Of a DNA stretch of 7,034 bases, positions 1-5,651 are shown piece after piece (within the stretch, counting starts at the first letter, position 1; each line of letters opens with the position of its first letter). This DNA is from JBHHYS01 sp046757645 (GTDB lineage: Bacteria; Acidobacteriota; Terriglobia; Acidiferrales; 2-02-FULL-67-57). A program made the position numbers and the translations under genes. The notes under the pieces were generated by a model. It saw nothing but the letters and a program-made list of their open reading frames with translations, searched no databases and had not been told where the DNA came from. The stretch is taken from the NCBI GenBank assembly GCA_046757645.1, contig JBHHYS010000111.1, positions 1 to 7,034 of the forward strand, read 5' to 3'.

Positions 1-30
1 AGTGGTCGGAAACGCCTGAAAGCCCGAAGG

Positions 31-52
31 ATGGCGTTGACAAAATCGCCAT
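31..52. promoter_or_regulatory. Operator-like dyad over the -35 box
   Basis: ATGGCG (31-36) and CGCCAT (47-52) are perfect 6-bp inverted arms separated by 10 bp. The -35 hexamer lies entirely within the spacer between them. A dyad here could be a repressor or activator site, but six-base arms in GC-rich DNA can arise by chance. I do not recognise the motif as that of a known regulator. Confidence 0.3.
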
Positions 53-65
53 GCTCCTGTAAATT
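37..65 (+). promoter_or_regulatory. Sigma70-type promoter for the rplM operon
   Basis: A perfect -35 box TTGACA (37-42) is followed by a 17-bp spacer and a -10 box TAAATT (60-65), which matches four of six consensus positions. This is the optimal spacing for a housekeeping sigma factor. It would start transcription around position 72, about 34 nt before the preferred rplM start codon. No comparable promoter was found elsewhere in the + strand cluster, so this is probably the main promoter for the ribosomal genes. The start site is inferred from spacing only. Confidence 0.7.
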
Positions 66-70
66 GAAGT

Positions 71-97
71 GTTTGCGACCTCGCTCGCAAACTTTTT
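71..97 (+). promoter_or_regulatory. Stem-loop at the 5' end of the rplM leader
   Basis: GTTTGCGA (71-78) pairs perfectly with TCGCAAAC (85-92) around the 6-nt loop CCTCGC, and TTTTT (93-97) follows. By shape it is a small intrinsic terminator. However, the predicted transcription start (about 72) falls at the foot of the stem, so on the local transcript it would be a 5'-terminal hairpin. It could stabilise the mRNA, bind a ribosomal protein such as L13 for autogenous control, or terminate readthrough from an upstream gene outside the window. The pairing is seen; the role is inferred. Confidence 0.55.
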
Positions 98-105
98 GTG
101 TATCT

Positions 106-552
106 ATGCGGACCTACTTTCTCAAGGGCAAGACCATGGCCGCCGCGGCGCCGGAGAAATGGCATCTGGTGGACGCCCGTGGCCAGGTGTTGGGCCGGCT
201 GGCCTCGCGGGTGGCGCGCCTGCTGATGGGGAAACATAAGGTGCGCTATACCCCCTGGCTCGACTGCGGTGACCGGGTGGTGGTGATCAACGCCCGCGCC
301 GTCCGCTTGACCGGTAAGAAGCTCGACCAGAAGGTTTACCGGTGGCACACCGGCTATCCGGGCGGCCTGCGAGAGGTCAAGGCCCGGCATCTGTTTGACG
401 CCAAGCCGGAGCGGATGGTCCGGGAAGCGATTCTGGGGATGCTGCCGAAAAACAAATTGCACCAGCGGCGCGCCAAAAAATTGCGCGTCTACCCGAACGA
501 TAAGCATCCGCACCAAGCGCAACAGCCGCAGCCGATTGAGTGGAAGGGCTAG
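106..552 (+). CDS. rplM: 50S ribosomal protein L13
   Basis: This encodes large-subunit ribosomal protein L13, an early-assembly 23S rRNA-binding protein. The 148-residue product carries the whole L13 fold: WHLVDARGQVLGRLAS (19-34), GKHKVRYTP (42-50) with the following CGDRVVVINA, the HTGYPGG stretch (81-87), GMLPKNKL (111-118), and the terminal RVYPNDKHPHQAQQPQPIE. E. coli L13 has 142 residues, so length is normal. The start at 106 is chosen because MRTYFLK matches the usual L13 beginning (M-K/R-T-x-x-x-K). It has no clear Shine-Dalgarno sequence. An in-frame ATG at 136 is preceded by AAGGG at a 7-nt spacing and would give 138 residues beginning MAAAAPEKW, so it remains possible. An in-frame ATG at 31 lies upstream of the promoter and is unlikely. 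It is the first gene of the cluster, 71 nt before rpsI. Confidence 0.95.
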   Translation: MRTYFLKGKTMAAAAPEKWHLVDARGQVLGRLASRVARLLMGKHKVRYTPWLDCGDRVVVINARAVRLTGKKLDQKVYRWHTGYPGGLREVKARHLFDAKPERMVREAILGMLPKNKLHQRRAKKLRVYPNDKHPHQAQQPQPIEWKG

Positions 553-613
553 TTCCGTTTGTCGGCCCAGATGGAAGCGCGAGAAACTGGTTCCACTGAG
601 GCAGAAGCGTACT

Positions 614-619
614 AGGAGG
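614..619 (+). promoter_or_regulatory. Ribosome binding site that sets the rpsI start
   Basis: AGGAGG, a full match to the Shine-Dalgarno core, ends 4 nt before GTG at 624. It is the strongest such site in the cluster. It supports the GTG start, and hence the long N-terminal extension of S9, over a later internal start. Confidence 0.7.
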
Positions 620-623
620 CATA

Positions 624-1166
624 GTGGGCGACCCGGAAAACGAGCAAGGAATCCCGGACGTGCCGGCGCCGGACGCGGCCGAACCCGCGGCGCAGGAAGA
701 GGCCGGGGCGGGGACACAACCCGGCGCTGAGGCTGTGCCGGAGCCGATCCCCAAGCCGGCACCGGACGCCGCCGCGCCCCGGGAGCGCTACTATGGCACC
801 GGCCGCCGGAAGACTTCGGTGGCACGTGTCTACCTGCGCTCCGGGAGCGGGCAGGTGCGGGTGAACGGCCGCCCCCTGGAGCAGTTCTTCTTTGGCGCGC
901 ACTGGCGCCAGCATGCCCACGAGCCGCTGGTGTTTGTTGGTGGCGCCGAGCAGTATGACGCGGAAATCACGGTTCATGGCGGGGGCAGCGGCGGGCAGGC
1001 GGGCGCGGTGCGCTTGGGGCTGGCGCGGGCGCTGGCGCTGGCGAACCCCGAGTTGCGGCCGAAGCTCCGCCGGGCCGGATTCCTGACTCGCGATCCCCGG
1101 ATGAAGGAACGCAAGAAGTACGGGCAGAAAGGGGCGCGGCGACGCTTCCAATGGACCAAGCGGTAA
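624..1166 (+). CDS. rpsI: 30S ribosomal protein S9 with an acidic N-terminal extension
   Basis: Small-subunit protein S9 sits in the 30S head, and its C-terminal tail reaches the anticodon of P-site tRNA. The conserved body begins at YYGTGRRKTSVARVY (56-70) and includes VNGRPLEQFFF, the ITVHGGGSGGQAGAVRLGLARAL region, and LRRAGFLTRDPRMKERKKYG. It ends in the basic tail GARRRFQWTKR, with the usual terminal Lys-Arg that contacts tRNA. The 180-residue product is about 50 residues longer than E. coli S9 (130). The excess is an N-terminal segment (1-55) rich in Ala, Pro, Glu and Asp, predicted disordered and opposite in charge to the body. The GTG start is supported by AGGAGG just upstream, and no ATG lies between it and the conserved body. 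It probably shares a transcript with rplM and rpsB. Confidence 0.95.
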   Translation: MGDPENEQGIPDVPAPDAAEPAAQEEAGAGTQPGAEAVPEPIPKPAPDAAAPRERYYGTGRRKTSVARVYLRSGSGQVRVNGRPLEQFFFGAHWRQHAHEPLVFVGGAEQYDAEITVHGGGSGGQAGAVRLGLARALALANPELRPKLRRAGFLTRDPRMKERKKYGQKGARRRFQWTKR

Positions 1167-1183
1167 GGGAAAGCGGGGCGAGG

Positions 1184-2134
1184 ATGGTCAACGTGACCAT
1201 GAAAGAGCTGTTGGAGGCCGGAGTTCATTTCGGCCACCAGACGCGCCGCTGGAACCCGAAGATGAAAGAATACATCTTTGGGGAGCGGAACGGGATCTAC
1301 ATCATCGACCTACAGAAGACGTTGAAGCTGTTCAAGGAGGCGGCGCAGTTCGTCAGCGAGCTGGGGGCGCAGGGCAAGGTGGTGCTGTTTGTGGGCACGA
1401 AGCGCCAGGCGCAGGAAGCCATCGCCGAAGCCGCGCAGAGCTGCGGGATGTACTACGTCAACCACCGCTGGCTGGGGGGCACGCTCACGAATTGGCAGAC
1501 CATCCAGAAATCTATCAAGCGCTACAAAGAGCTGGAAGCCATGGAAGAGGACGGGCGGATGGCGGCGATGCCGAAAAAGGAGGCCACCCGCCTGCGGCGG
1601 GAACTCCGCCACTACCGGGAAAACCTGGTGGGGATCAAAGAGATGCCCGGGCTGCCGGACGCGGTTTTCGTGATCGACCCCGATAAGGAACAGATCGCCG
1701 CGCAGGAAGGGCGCAAGATGGCGATTCCGGTGGTGGCGGTGGTGGACACCAACTGCAACCCCGATCAGGTCGACCACGTCATTCCCGGCAACGACGACGC
1801 CTTGCGGGCCATCCGATTGTTTACCGGGAAGATCGCCGAGGCGGTGCGGGCTGGCCGCGCCCTCTACGAGCAAACCCAATTGGAGGCGGCCAAGGTGGAG
1901 GCGGCGGCGGCCAGCGGCGTCCCCGAGGGCGAAGCCGCCGCTGAATACGCCGGCACCCCGGAGGAGCTGGAAGAGGTGGCTGAGGTGTACGACCCGGATG
2001 AATCGCTGCCGCCGCACCTGCGCCCGCAGGCCGTGCCGGAGAGCGGTAAAGAGGGGGAAAAATTGCCGGAGCAGCTTGTGGAGGAGGGAGCCGGGGAGAG
2101 TCAACCCGAGGATACCACCGGCAGCAACACCTGA
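1184..2134 (+). CDS. rpsB: 30S ribosomal protein S2 with an acidic C-terminal tail
   Basis: S2 binds late in 30S assembly near the head-body junction. Motifs in order from the chosen start are MKELLEAGVHFGHQTRRWNPKM (6-27), VVLFVGTKRQAQEAI (66-80), NHRWLGGTLTNWQTI (93-107), a helical insertion rich in charged residues (110-146), GLPDAVFVIDPDKEQIA (156-172), PVVAVVDTNCNPDQVDHVIPGNDDALRAIRL (182-212). The family core ends near residue 230. A further 85 or so residues follow, rich in Glu, Ala, Pro and Gly, giving 316 residues against 241 in E. coli. The ATG at 1184 is preferred because MVNVTMKELLEAG aligns with the usual S2 N-terminus and leaves a 17-nt gap after rpsI. An in-frame ATG at 1151 would overlap rpsI and add 11 unmatched residues. 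The ribosome binding site is weak (purine-rich AAGGGA/GCGAGG), so coupling to rpsI translation is plausible. A terminator follows. Confidence 0.95.
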   Translation: MVNVTMKELLEAGVHFGHQTRRWNPKMKEYIFGERNGIYIIDLQKTLKLFKEAAQFVSELGAQGKVVLFVGTKRQAQEAIAEAAQSCGMYYVNHRWLGGTLTNWQTIQKSIKRYKELEAMEEDGRMAAMPKKEATRLRRELRHYRENLVGIKEMPGLPDAVFVIDPDKEQIAAQEGRKMAIPVVAVVDTNCNPDQVDHVIPGNDDALRAIRLFTGKIAEAVRAGRALYEQTQLEAAKVEAAAASGVPEGEAAAEYAGTPEELEEVAEVYDPDESLPPHLRPQAVPESGKEGEKLPEQLVEEGAGESQPEDTTGSNT

Positions 2135-2174
2135 TGATTGATCCCGATAGGTTTTCCCTCGGCCGAGCACCCGC

Positions 2175-2196
2175 AGGGGCCGCCGGCCCTTTTTTT
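2175..2196 (+). terminator. Intrinsic terminator or attenuator between rpsB and tsf
   Basis: GGGCC (2177-2181) pairs with GGCCC (2185-2189) across the 3-nt loop GCC. An A-T and a G-T pair can be added at the base, and seven T residues (2190-2196) follow immediately. This is a textbook intrinsic terminator, 43 nt after the rpsB stop and 27 nt before tsf. Just upstream, CTCGGCCGAG (2158-2167) is a perfect palindrome whose GGCCG could pair with CGGCC of the terminator stem (2184-2188). That offers an alternative fold that might modulate termination. The structure is seen; partial readthrough is inferred from tsf having no evident promoter of its own. Confidence 0.75.
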
Positions 2197-2222
2197 ATGT
2201 CCGGGAGAGGACAGCAAGCGCC

Positions 2223-2918
2223 GTGAAGTCCGAGACGAACACGAACGCCCCGCCCCGCCCGGCGGCGACCAAGGTCTCGCTCTCCGCCCAGCACGTGAAG
2301 CAGTTGCGGGAGAAAACCGGTGCGGGCTGGATGGACTGCAAGGCAGCCTTGGCGGCCTCGGGGGGTGACGTCGAGCAGGCAGTGGCCTGGCTGCGGAAGA
2401 AGGGGATGGCCACGGCCAAGGGCAAGGCCACTCGGACCACGAGCGAAGGGAGCGTGGCCAGCTACGTGCACGCCGGGAGCAAGATCGGGGTGCTGGTGGA
2501 GGTGAACTGCGAAACCGACTTTGTGGCCCGCACCCAGGAGTTCAAACAGCTGGTGCACGACCTGGCGATGCACATCGCCGCCGCCGAGCCCCGCTTCGTG
2601 CGCCGTGAGGACGTCACCGCGGAAATCCTCGCCAAGGAGCGGGAGATTTATGAGGAGCAGGCGCGGGCATCGGGCAAGCCGGCGAAGGTGGCGGAGCGGA
2701 TTGTTGCCGGGAAGCTGGAGAAGTTCTACGAAGAGAACTGCCTCTACGAGCAGCACTTCATCAAAGACGACAAGCTGACCATCCGAGAGTTGATTGACTC
2801 GATGATCGCCAAGCTGGGGGAGAACGTGGCGGTGCGGCGGTTTTCTCGCTTCAAGGTGGGCGAAGCGGCCATGGTGGCCGAGACCGCTGCGCCCGTCCCG
2901 GCGGAGACGCAGAGCTGA
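2223..2918 (+). CDS. tsf: Translation elongation factor Ts, short form
   Basis: EF-Ts is the guanine nucleotide exchange factor that displaces GDP from EF-Tu in the cytoplasm. Both family signatures are visible: LREKTGAGWMDCKAAL (28-43) in the N-terminal UBA-like domain (about 20-57), and EVNCETDFVAR (93-103). The latter contains the Asp-Phe pair (99-100) that corresponds to the residues disturbing the Mg site of EF-Tu. The core continues through CLYEQHFIKDDKLTIRELI (173-191) to about residue 213. At 231 residues it is shorter than E. coli EF-Ts (283) and nearer the Thermus form (about 196), so part of the second subdomain and coiled-coil region is absent or reduced. About 18 residues precede the usual start. 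GTG at 2223 follows GGGAGAGGA with an 11-nt gap and no better start is seen. The gene lies just after a terminator and 2 nt before pyrH. Confidence 0.95.
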   Translation: MKSETNTNAPPRPAATKVSLSAQHVKQLREKTGAGWMDCKAALAASGGDVEQAVAWLRKKGMATAKGKATRTTSEGSVASYVHAGSKIGVLVEVNCETDFVARTQEFKQLVHDLAMHIAAAEPRFVRREDVTAEILAKEREIYEEQARASGKPAKVAERIVAGKLEKFYEENCLYEQHFIKDDKLTIRELIDSMIAKLGENVAVRRFSRFKVGEAAMVAETAAPVPAETQS

Positions 2919-2920
2919 CC

Positions 2921-3640
2921 ATGGCAGGCACGGCGGTTTTCCAACGAGTGCTGCTGAAGCTCAGCGGAGAGGCTTTTATGGGGCCGCAGGGCTTCGGCAT
3001 CCACGATGAAACGGTGGCGCACATCGCCGGGGAAATCAAAGACGTGCACAAGCTGGGAGTGCAAATCGGCGTGGTGGTCGGCGGGGGCAATATCTTTCGC
3101 GGGCGGACGTCAGACGCTCGGGGGTTCGACCGGGTGACCGCCGATCAGATGGGGATGCTGGCCACCGTTATCAACGCCCTAGCCTTGCAGAACGCTTTGG
3201 AGAAACTCGAGGTGGTCACCCGGCTGATGACCGCCATCGAGATGCAGCAGCTGGCCGAGCCCTTCATTCGCCGCCGCGCCGTTCGCCACTTGGAGAAAGA
3301 CCGGGTGGTGATCTTCGCCGGCGGCACCGGCAACCCCTATTTCTCCACCGACACCGCGGCGGCGCTGCGGGCGATGGAGATCAACGCCGAAGTCATCCTG
3401 AAGGCGACCAACGTGGACGGCATCTACGATGCCGACCCGCAAATCACCCCCAGCGCCAAGATGTTCGACCGCATCTCGTACCTGGATGTGCTTTCCAAAT
3501 CACTGCATGTGATGGACGCCACCGCCATCTCGCTCTGCATGGACCACAGCCTGCCCATCATCATCTTCAACCTCACCCGGCACGGCAACATCAAGCGGGC
3601 GGTGGAGGGCGAGAAGGTGGGTTCGTTGGTGACGGCATAG
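2921..3640 (+). CDS. pyrH: UMP kinase (uridylate kinase)
   Basis: PyrH phosphorylates UMP to UDP with ATP in pyrimidine nucleotide synthesis. It is a cytoplasmic hexamer of the amino acid kinase fold, unrelated to eukaryotic UMP/CMP kinases. The 239-residue product is the normal family length. Visible motifs are LLKLSGEAFMG (11-21, phosphate-binding), GVVVGGGNIFRG (50-61), DQMGMLATVINALALQNAL (75-93), FAGGTGNPYFSTDTAAALRA (132-151), ILKATNVDGIYDADP (159-173) and LHVMDATAISLCMD (195-208). All the usual functional stretches are intact. It starts 2 nt after the tsf stop and has no good Shine-Dalgarno sequence, so its translation is probably coupled to tsf. The gene order tsf-pyrH-frr is widely conserved in bacteria. 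Confidence 0.96.
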   Translation: MAGTAVFQRVLLKLSGEAFMGPQGFGIHDETVAHIAGEIKDVHKLGVQIGVVVGGGNIFRGRTSDARGFDRVTADQMGMLATVINALALQNALEKLEVVTRLMTAIEMQQLAEPFIRRRAVRHLEKDRVVIFAGGTGNPYFSTDTAAALRAMEINAEVILKATNVDGIYDADPQITPSAKMFDRISYLDVLSKSLHVMDATAISLCMDHSLPIIIFNLTRHGNIKRAVEGEKVGSLVTA

Positions 3641-3666
3641 GAGGGTGCGGAGAAATCTTTTTCGCC

Positions 3667-3755
3667 GTCATTCTCACTGAGCGAAGCAAGGACGCTCGGC
3701 CGCGGGAATCAGCGGCGGGCGGGATTCTTCGTCACCTGAGGCTCCTCAGAATGAC
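3667..3755. repeat. Palindromic repeat remnant between pyrH and frr
   Basis: GTCATTCT (3667-3674) and AGAATGAC (3748-3755) are perfect inverted ends. Inside them, GAATC (3706-3710) and GATTC (3723-3727) are also inverted, and CTGAG/CTCAG (3736-3740/3745-3749) form a small hairpin. Read from each end inward, both halves have the pattern GTCATTCT...GAG...GAA...GAATC. The element is therefore two diverged head-to-head copies of a short repeat of about 33-44 bp. From memory, sequences of the type GTCATTCTGAG...GAAGAATC recur in the intergenic regions of many environmental bacteria, but this was not searched. It separates frr from pyrH by 193 nt and may interrupt or modulate cotranscription. Confidence 0.55.
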
Positions 3756-3817
3756 ACCGTCGGCGAGTTATTCAACAAGTCGGGTAGCGTGGCGGCGGCC
3801 TCGCCGGCCGGGGCGGG

Positions 3818-3825
3818 GGAGGGAG
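3818..3825 (+). promoter_or_regulatory. Ribosome binding site that sets the frr start
   Basis: GGAGGGAG lies 8 nt before ATG at 3834. This fixes the frr start and argues against an in-frame GTG at 3789, which would add 15 low-complexity residues absent from the family. Confidence 0.75.
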
Positions 3826-3833
3826 TGAGAGCG

Positions 3834-4406
3834 ATGCAAGCAGCCGGCAGCATCAAAGAAGCGCTGACGCTCAGCCGCACGCGGATGGAAAAAACCGTGG
3901 AGGACTTCCGGCGGGAGCTGGGGCACCTGCGCAGCGGGCGAGCCTCGGTGACGCTGCTGGAGGACATCCGGGTGGACTACTACGGCACCGCTACCCCCAT
4001 CAACCAGCTCGCCCGCCTGGCCACCCCGGAACCCACCCTACTAGTGGTGCAGCCCTTCGACCCCTCTGTGACGCCGGCGGTGGAGAAGGCGATTCGCAGC
4101 GCCGAGCTGGGGTTGAACCCGGTGAACGACGGCAAGGTACTCCGGGTGCCCATTCCCCCGCTCACCGAAGAGCGGCGCAAGGAGTTGGTCAAACACCTGC
4201 ACTCCGTCCTGGAAAGCCACAAGACGGCGGCGCGCAACATTCGCCGGGATAGCAAGGTGGCCATCGAGAGCCTGTTCAAAGAGAAGAAAATCAGCGAAGA
4301 CGACAAACACCACGGCATCACCGAACTTGACAAACTCACCCACGAGTACACCGAAAAACTCGACGCCCTCTCCAAAAACAAAGAAAAGGAAATTCTTGAG
4401 ATTTAG
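3834..4406 (+). CDS. frr: Ribosome recycling factor
   Basis: RRF acts with EF-G to split the post-termination ribosome into subunits. The 190-residue product is close to the family norm (185 in E. coli). Domain I is a three-helix bundle formed by the N-terminal helix (about 5-32) and the C-terminal two-thirds; the small beta domain II lies at about 33-107. Visible motifs are LRSGRAS (32-38), YYGTATPINQLA (49-60), QPFDPSVTPAVEKAI (73-87), LGLNP (92-96), RVPIPPLTEERRKEL (104-118), ARNIRRDS (133-140) with the conserved arginines that contact 23S rRNA, and the helical C-terminus KKISEDD...EKLDALSKNKEKEI. A strong Shine-Dalgarno sequence fixes the start. It is the last gene of the + strand cluster and converges with glk. 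Confidence 0.96.
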   Translation: MQAAGSIKEALTLSRTRMEKTVEDFRRELGHLRSGRASVTLLEDIRVDYYGTATPINQLARLATPEPTLLVVQPFDPSVTPAVEKAIRSAELGLNPVNDGKVLRVPIPPLTEERRKELVKHLHSVLESHKTAARNIRRDSKVAIESLFKEKKISEDDKHHGITELDKLTHEYTEKLDALSKNKEKEILEI

Positions 4407-4412
4407 TCCGGC

Positions 4413-4477
4413 TTGAGGCGCCCGGCAGCGCCGCCGCGGAGCCCTCGGCCGGCGGCGGGGCAACCCCGCCACCTCAA
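4413..4477. other. Structured GC-rich sequence after frr, possible terminator
   Basis: GGCGGGG (4454-4460) and CCCCGCC (4464-4470) form a perfect 7-bp stem around the loop CAA. An outer pair TTGAGG (4413-4418) and CCTCAA (4472-4477) encloses it, and CCGCCG/CGGCGG pairs are available between. There is no T-run on either strand, so this is not a classical intrinsic terminator. It may still help end or protect the frr transcript, or be a repeat remnant. Confidence 0.4.
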
Positions 4478-4481
4478 AGGA

Positions 4482-4510
4482 ACCGCAGAGGACGCAGAGA
4501 ACCGCAGAGG
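4482..4510. repeat. CGCAGAG short tandem repeat
   Basis: Three imperfect units of about 10 bp follow one another: ACCGCAGAGG, ACGCAGAGA and ACCGCAGAGG. They lie in the convergent frr-glk gap. I recall similar CGCAGAG-rich intergenic repeats in many genomes, but that was not searched. The rest of the 221-bp gap (4511-4627) shows nothing I can name. Confidence 0.5.
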
Positions 4511-4627
4511 AATTCTGGGCGAGCGGGTGCGGAGCGCCTCGTCCGAGCTGAGGTGTCTAGGGGCGGGGCCAGCTTTTCGCGCTCTTCGAGGAAACGGCGG
4601 TTTGAACTGTCTCGCTGCCGCGACGGC

Positions 4628-5614
4628 CTATTTCCCTTTGTGCTGTTCGAGGGCGTAGCCGGCGGTGCCGTAGAGCGCCGTCTTGTCGTTCAAGATGACG
4701 CGCACCGGGATTTGTCCCACCACCGAGGAGAGTCGGCCCTTGTGCTGGAAAGCGGTGAGGAAGGTTCCGTCTTTGAGCTTGGGAAGGATTTTCGGCGCAA
4801 TGCCACCGCCCAGAAAGACACCGGCAGTGGCCAGGGCCTTCAAGGCCAAGTTGCCGGCTTCGGCGCCGAAGATGGAGACCCACATGTCCAGCGCCTTGAC
4901 GCAGAGTTCGCTGCGCTTTTCCAGTGCCGCCCGCGAGATGACGGCGGCCGGGTCCTCCGCGGAAGCCAGCTCTTCTCGGAGCCAGGAGGGTTCTTCGGCG
5001 TAACCGGTTTCCTTGAGAAAGTCGTAGAGGCGGCGCAGGCCCGAGCCGGTGACCACCCGGTCGTAGCTCACGTGGTCGAATTCCTTCAGTAGGTAGCGGA
5101 GAAAATTCATTTCGAGAGCGTTCTGGGCGGCGAAAGAGGTGTGGCCGCCTTCGGAGGCGGCCGGCCGGTGCTGTTCGCCGTCCCAGAACAGCATGGCTTC
5201 GCCCAGCCCGGTTCCGGGCGCGATCAGGGCAGCGTTGCCTTGGGGAGCGGGCTTGCCCTCACTGAGGGCGAACAACTCCTGGGGGCGCAGGGCGGCAATG
5301 CCGTAGGCGGTGGCTTCGAGGTCGTTGATCAGCACCACCTCGCTGTGCGTCACCCGGCGCAGATCCCGGGCGTCCACCACCCAGGGGAGGTTGGGCGTCT
5401 CGCAGCGTCCTTCGGCCACCGGGCCGGGCACGCCGAAGCAGGCGAACTCCACCGGGGCGGGGTTCTTGGCGAGAAAATCCTTCAGCACCTCGGTGAGTCC
5501 CAAGTAGTTCCGACTGGGCAGGCTGGTTTCATAGTGAGGCTGGCGGGGCTCATCCTGGGGCGAGAAGTAGGCGAGGAGGGATTTGGTTCCACCGATGTCG
5601 CCCGCCAGGATCAT
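4628..5614 (-). CDS. glk: Glucokinase (hexokinase-like Glk family)
   Basis: Glk phosphorylates glucose to glucose-6-phosphate with ATP in the cytoplasm. The 328-residue product matches the bacterial Glk family (321 in E. coli). Visible motifs are the phosphate-1 loop GDIGGTK (5-11), CFGVPGPVAEG (59-69), LINDLEATAYGI (95-106) with the likely catalytic Asp98, APGTGLGEA (132-140), the glucose-binding SEGGHTSFA (154-162), VVTGSGLRRLY (187-197) and the adenosine-site GVFLGGGIAPKI (265-276). The Cys-rich zinc motif of ROK kinases is absent, so this is the Glk rather than the ROK glucokinase type. The ATG start places GDIGGTK at the expected position. It lies 37 nt downstream of pgl on the same strand, which suggests one transcript, and converges with frr. 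No T-rich terminator was found after it. Confidence 0.93.
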   Translation of the reverse strand: MILAGDIGGTKSLLAYFSPQDEPRQPHYETSLPSRNYLGLTEVLKDFLAKNPAPVEFACFGVPGPVAEGRCETPNLPWVVDARDLRRVTHSEVVLINDLEATAYGIAALRPQELFALSEGKPAPQGNAALIAPGTGLGEAMLFWDGEQHRPAASEGGHTSFAAQNALEMNFLRYLLKEFDHVSYDRVVTGSGLRRLYDFLKETGYAEEPSWLREELASAEDPAAVISRAALEKRSELCVKALDMWVSIFGAEAGNLALKALATAGVFLGGGIAPKILPKLKDGTFLTAFQHKGRLSSVVGQIPVRVILNDKTALYGTAGYALEQHKGK

Positions 5615-5651
5615 GCCTCGGCTTGCCTCACCTCAGGTGGTTGGGGTCCAC

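Noticed and set aside
1151..1183. Upstream ATG of rpsB overlapping rpsI
   Set aside because: It would add 11 residues not found in S2 proteins and overlap rpsI. ATG at 1184 aligns with the usual S2 N-terminus.
1310..2756. Long open frames on the - strand opposite rpsB and tsf
   Set aside because: Their products are low-complexity and Arg/Pro/Gly/His-rich with no recognisable domain. Long antisense frames are expected in GC-rich coding DNA, and the + strand genes here are unambiguous.
3789..3833. Upstream GTG start for frr
   Set aside because: The added residues are Ala/Gly-rich and unmatched in RRF, and a strong Shine-Dalgarno sequence sits at the right distance from ATG 3834.
4546..4577. 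AGCTG/CAGCT stem followed by TTTT as a + strand terminator
   Set aside because: The stem is only 5 bp with a 19-nt loop and lies 140 nt past frr; too weak to call.
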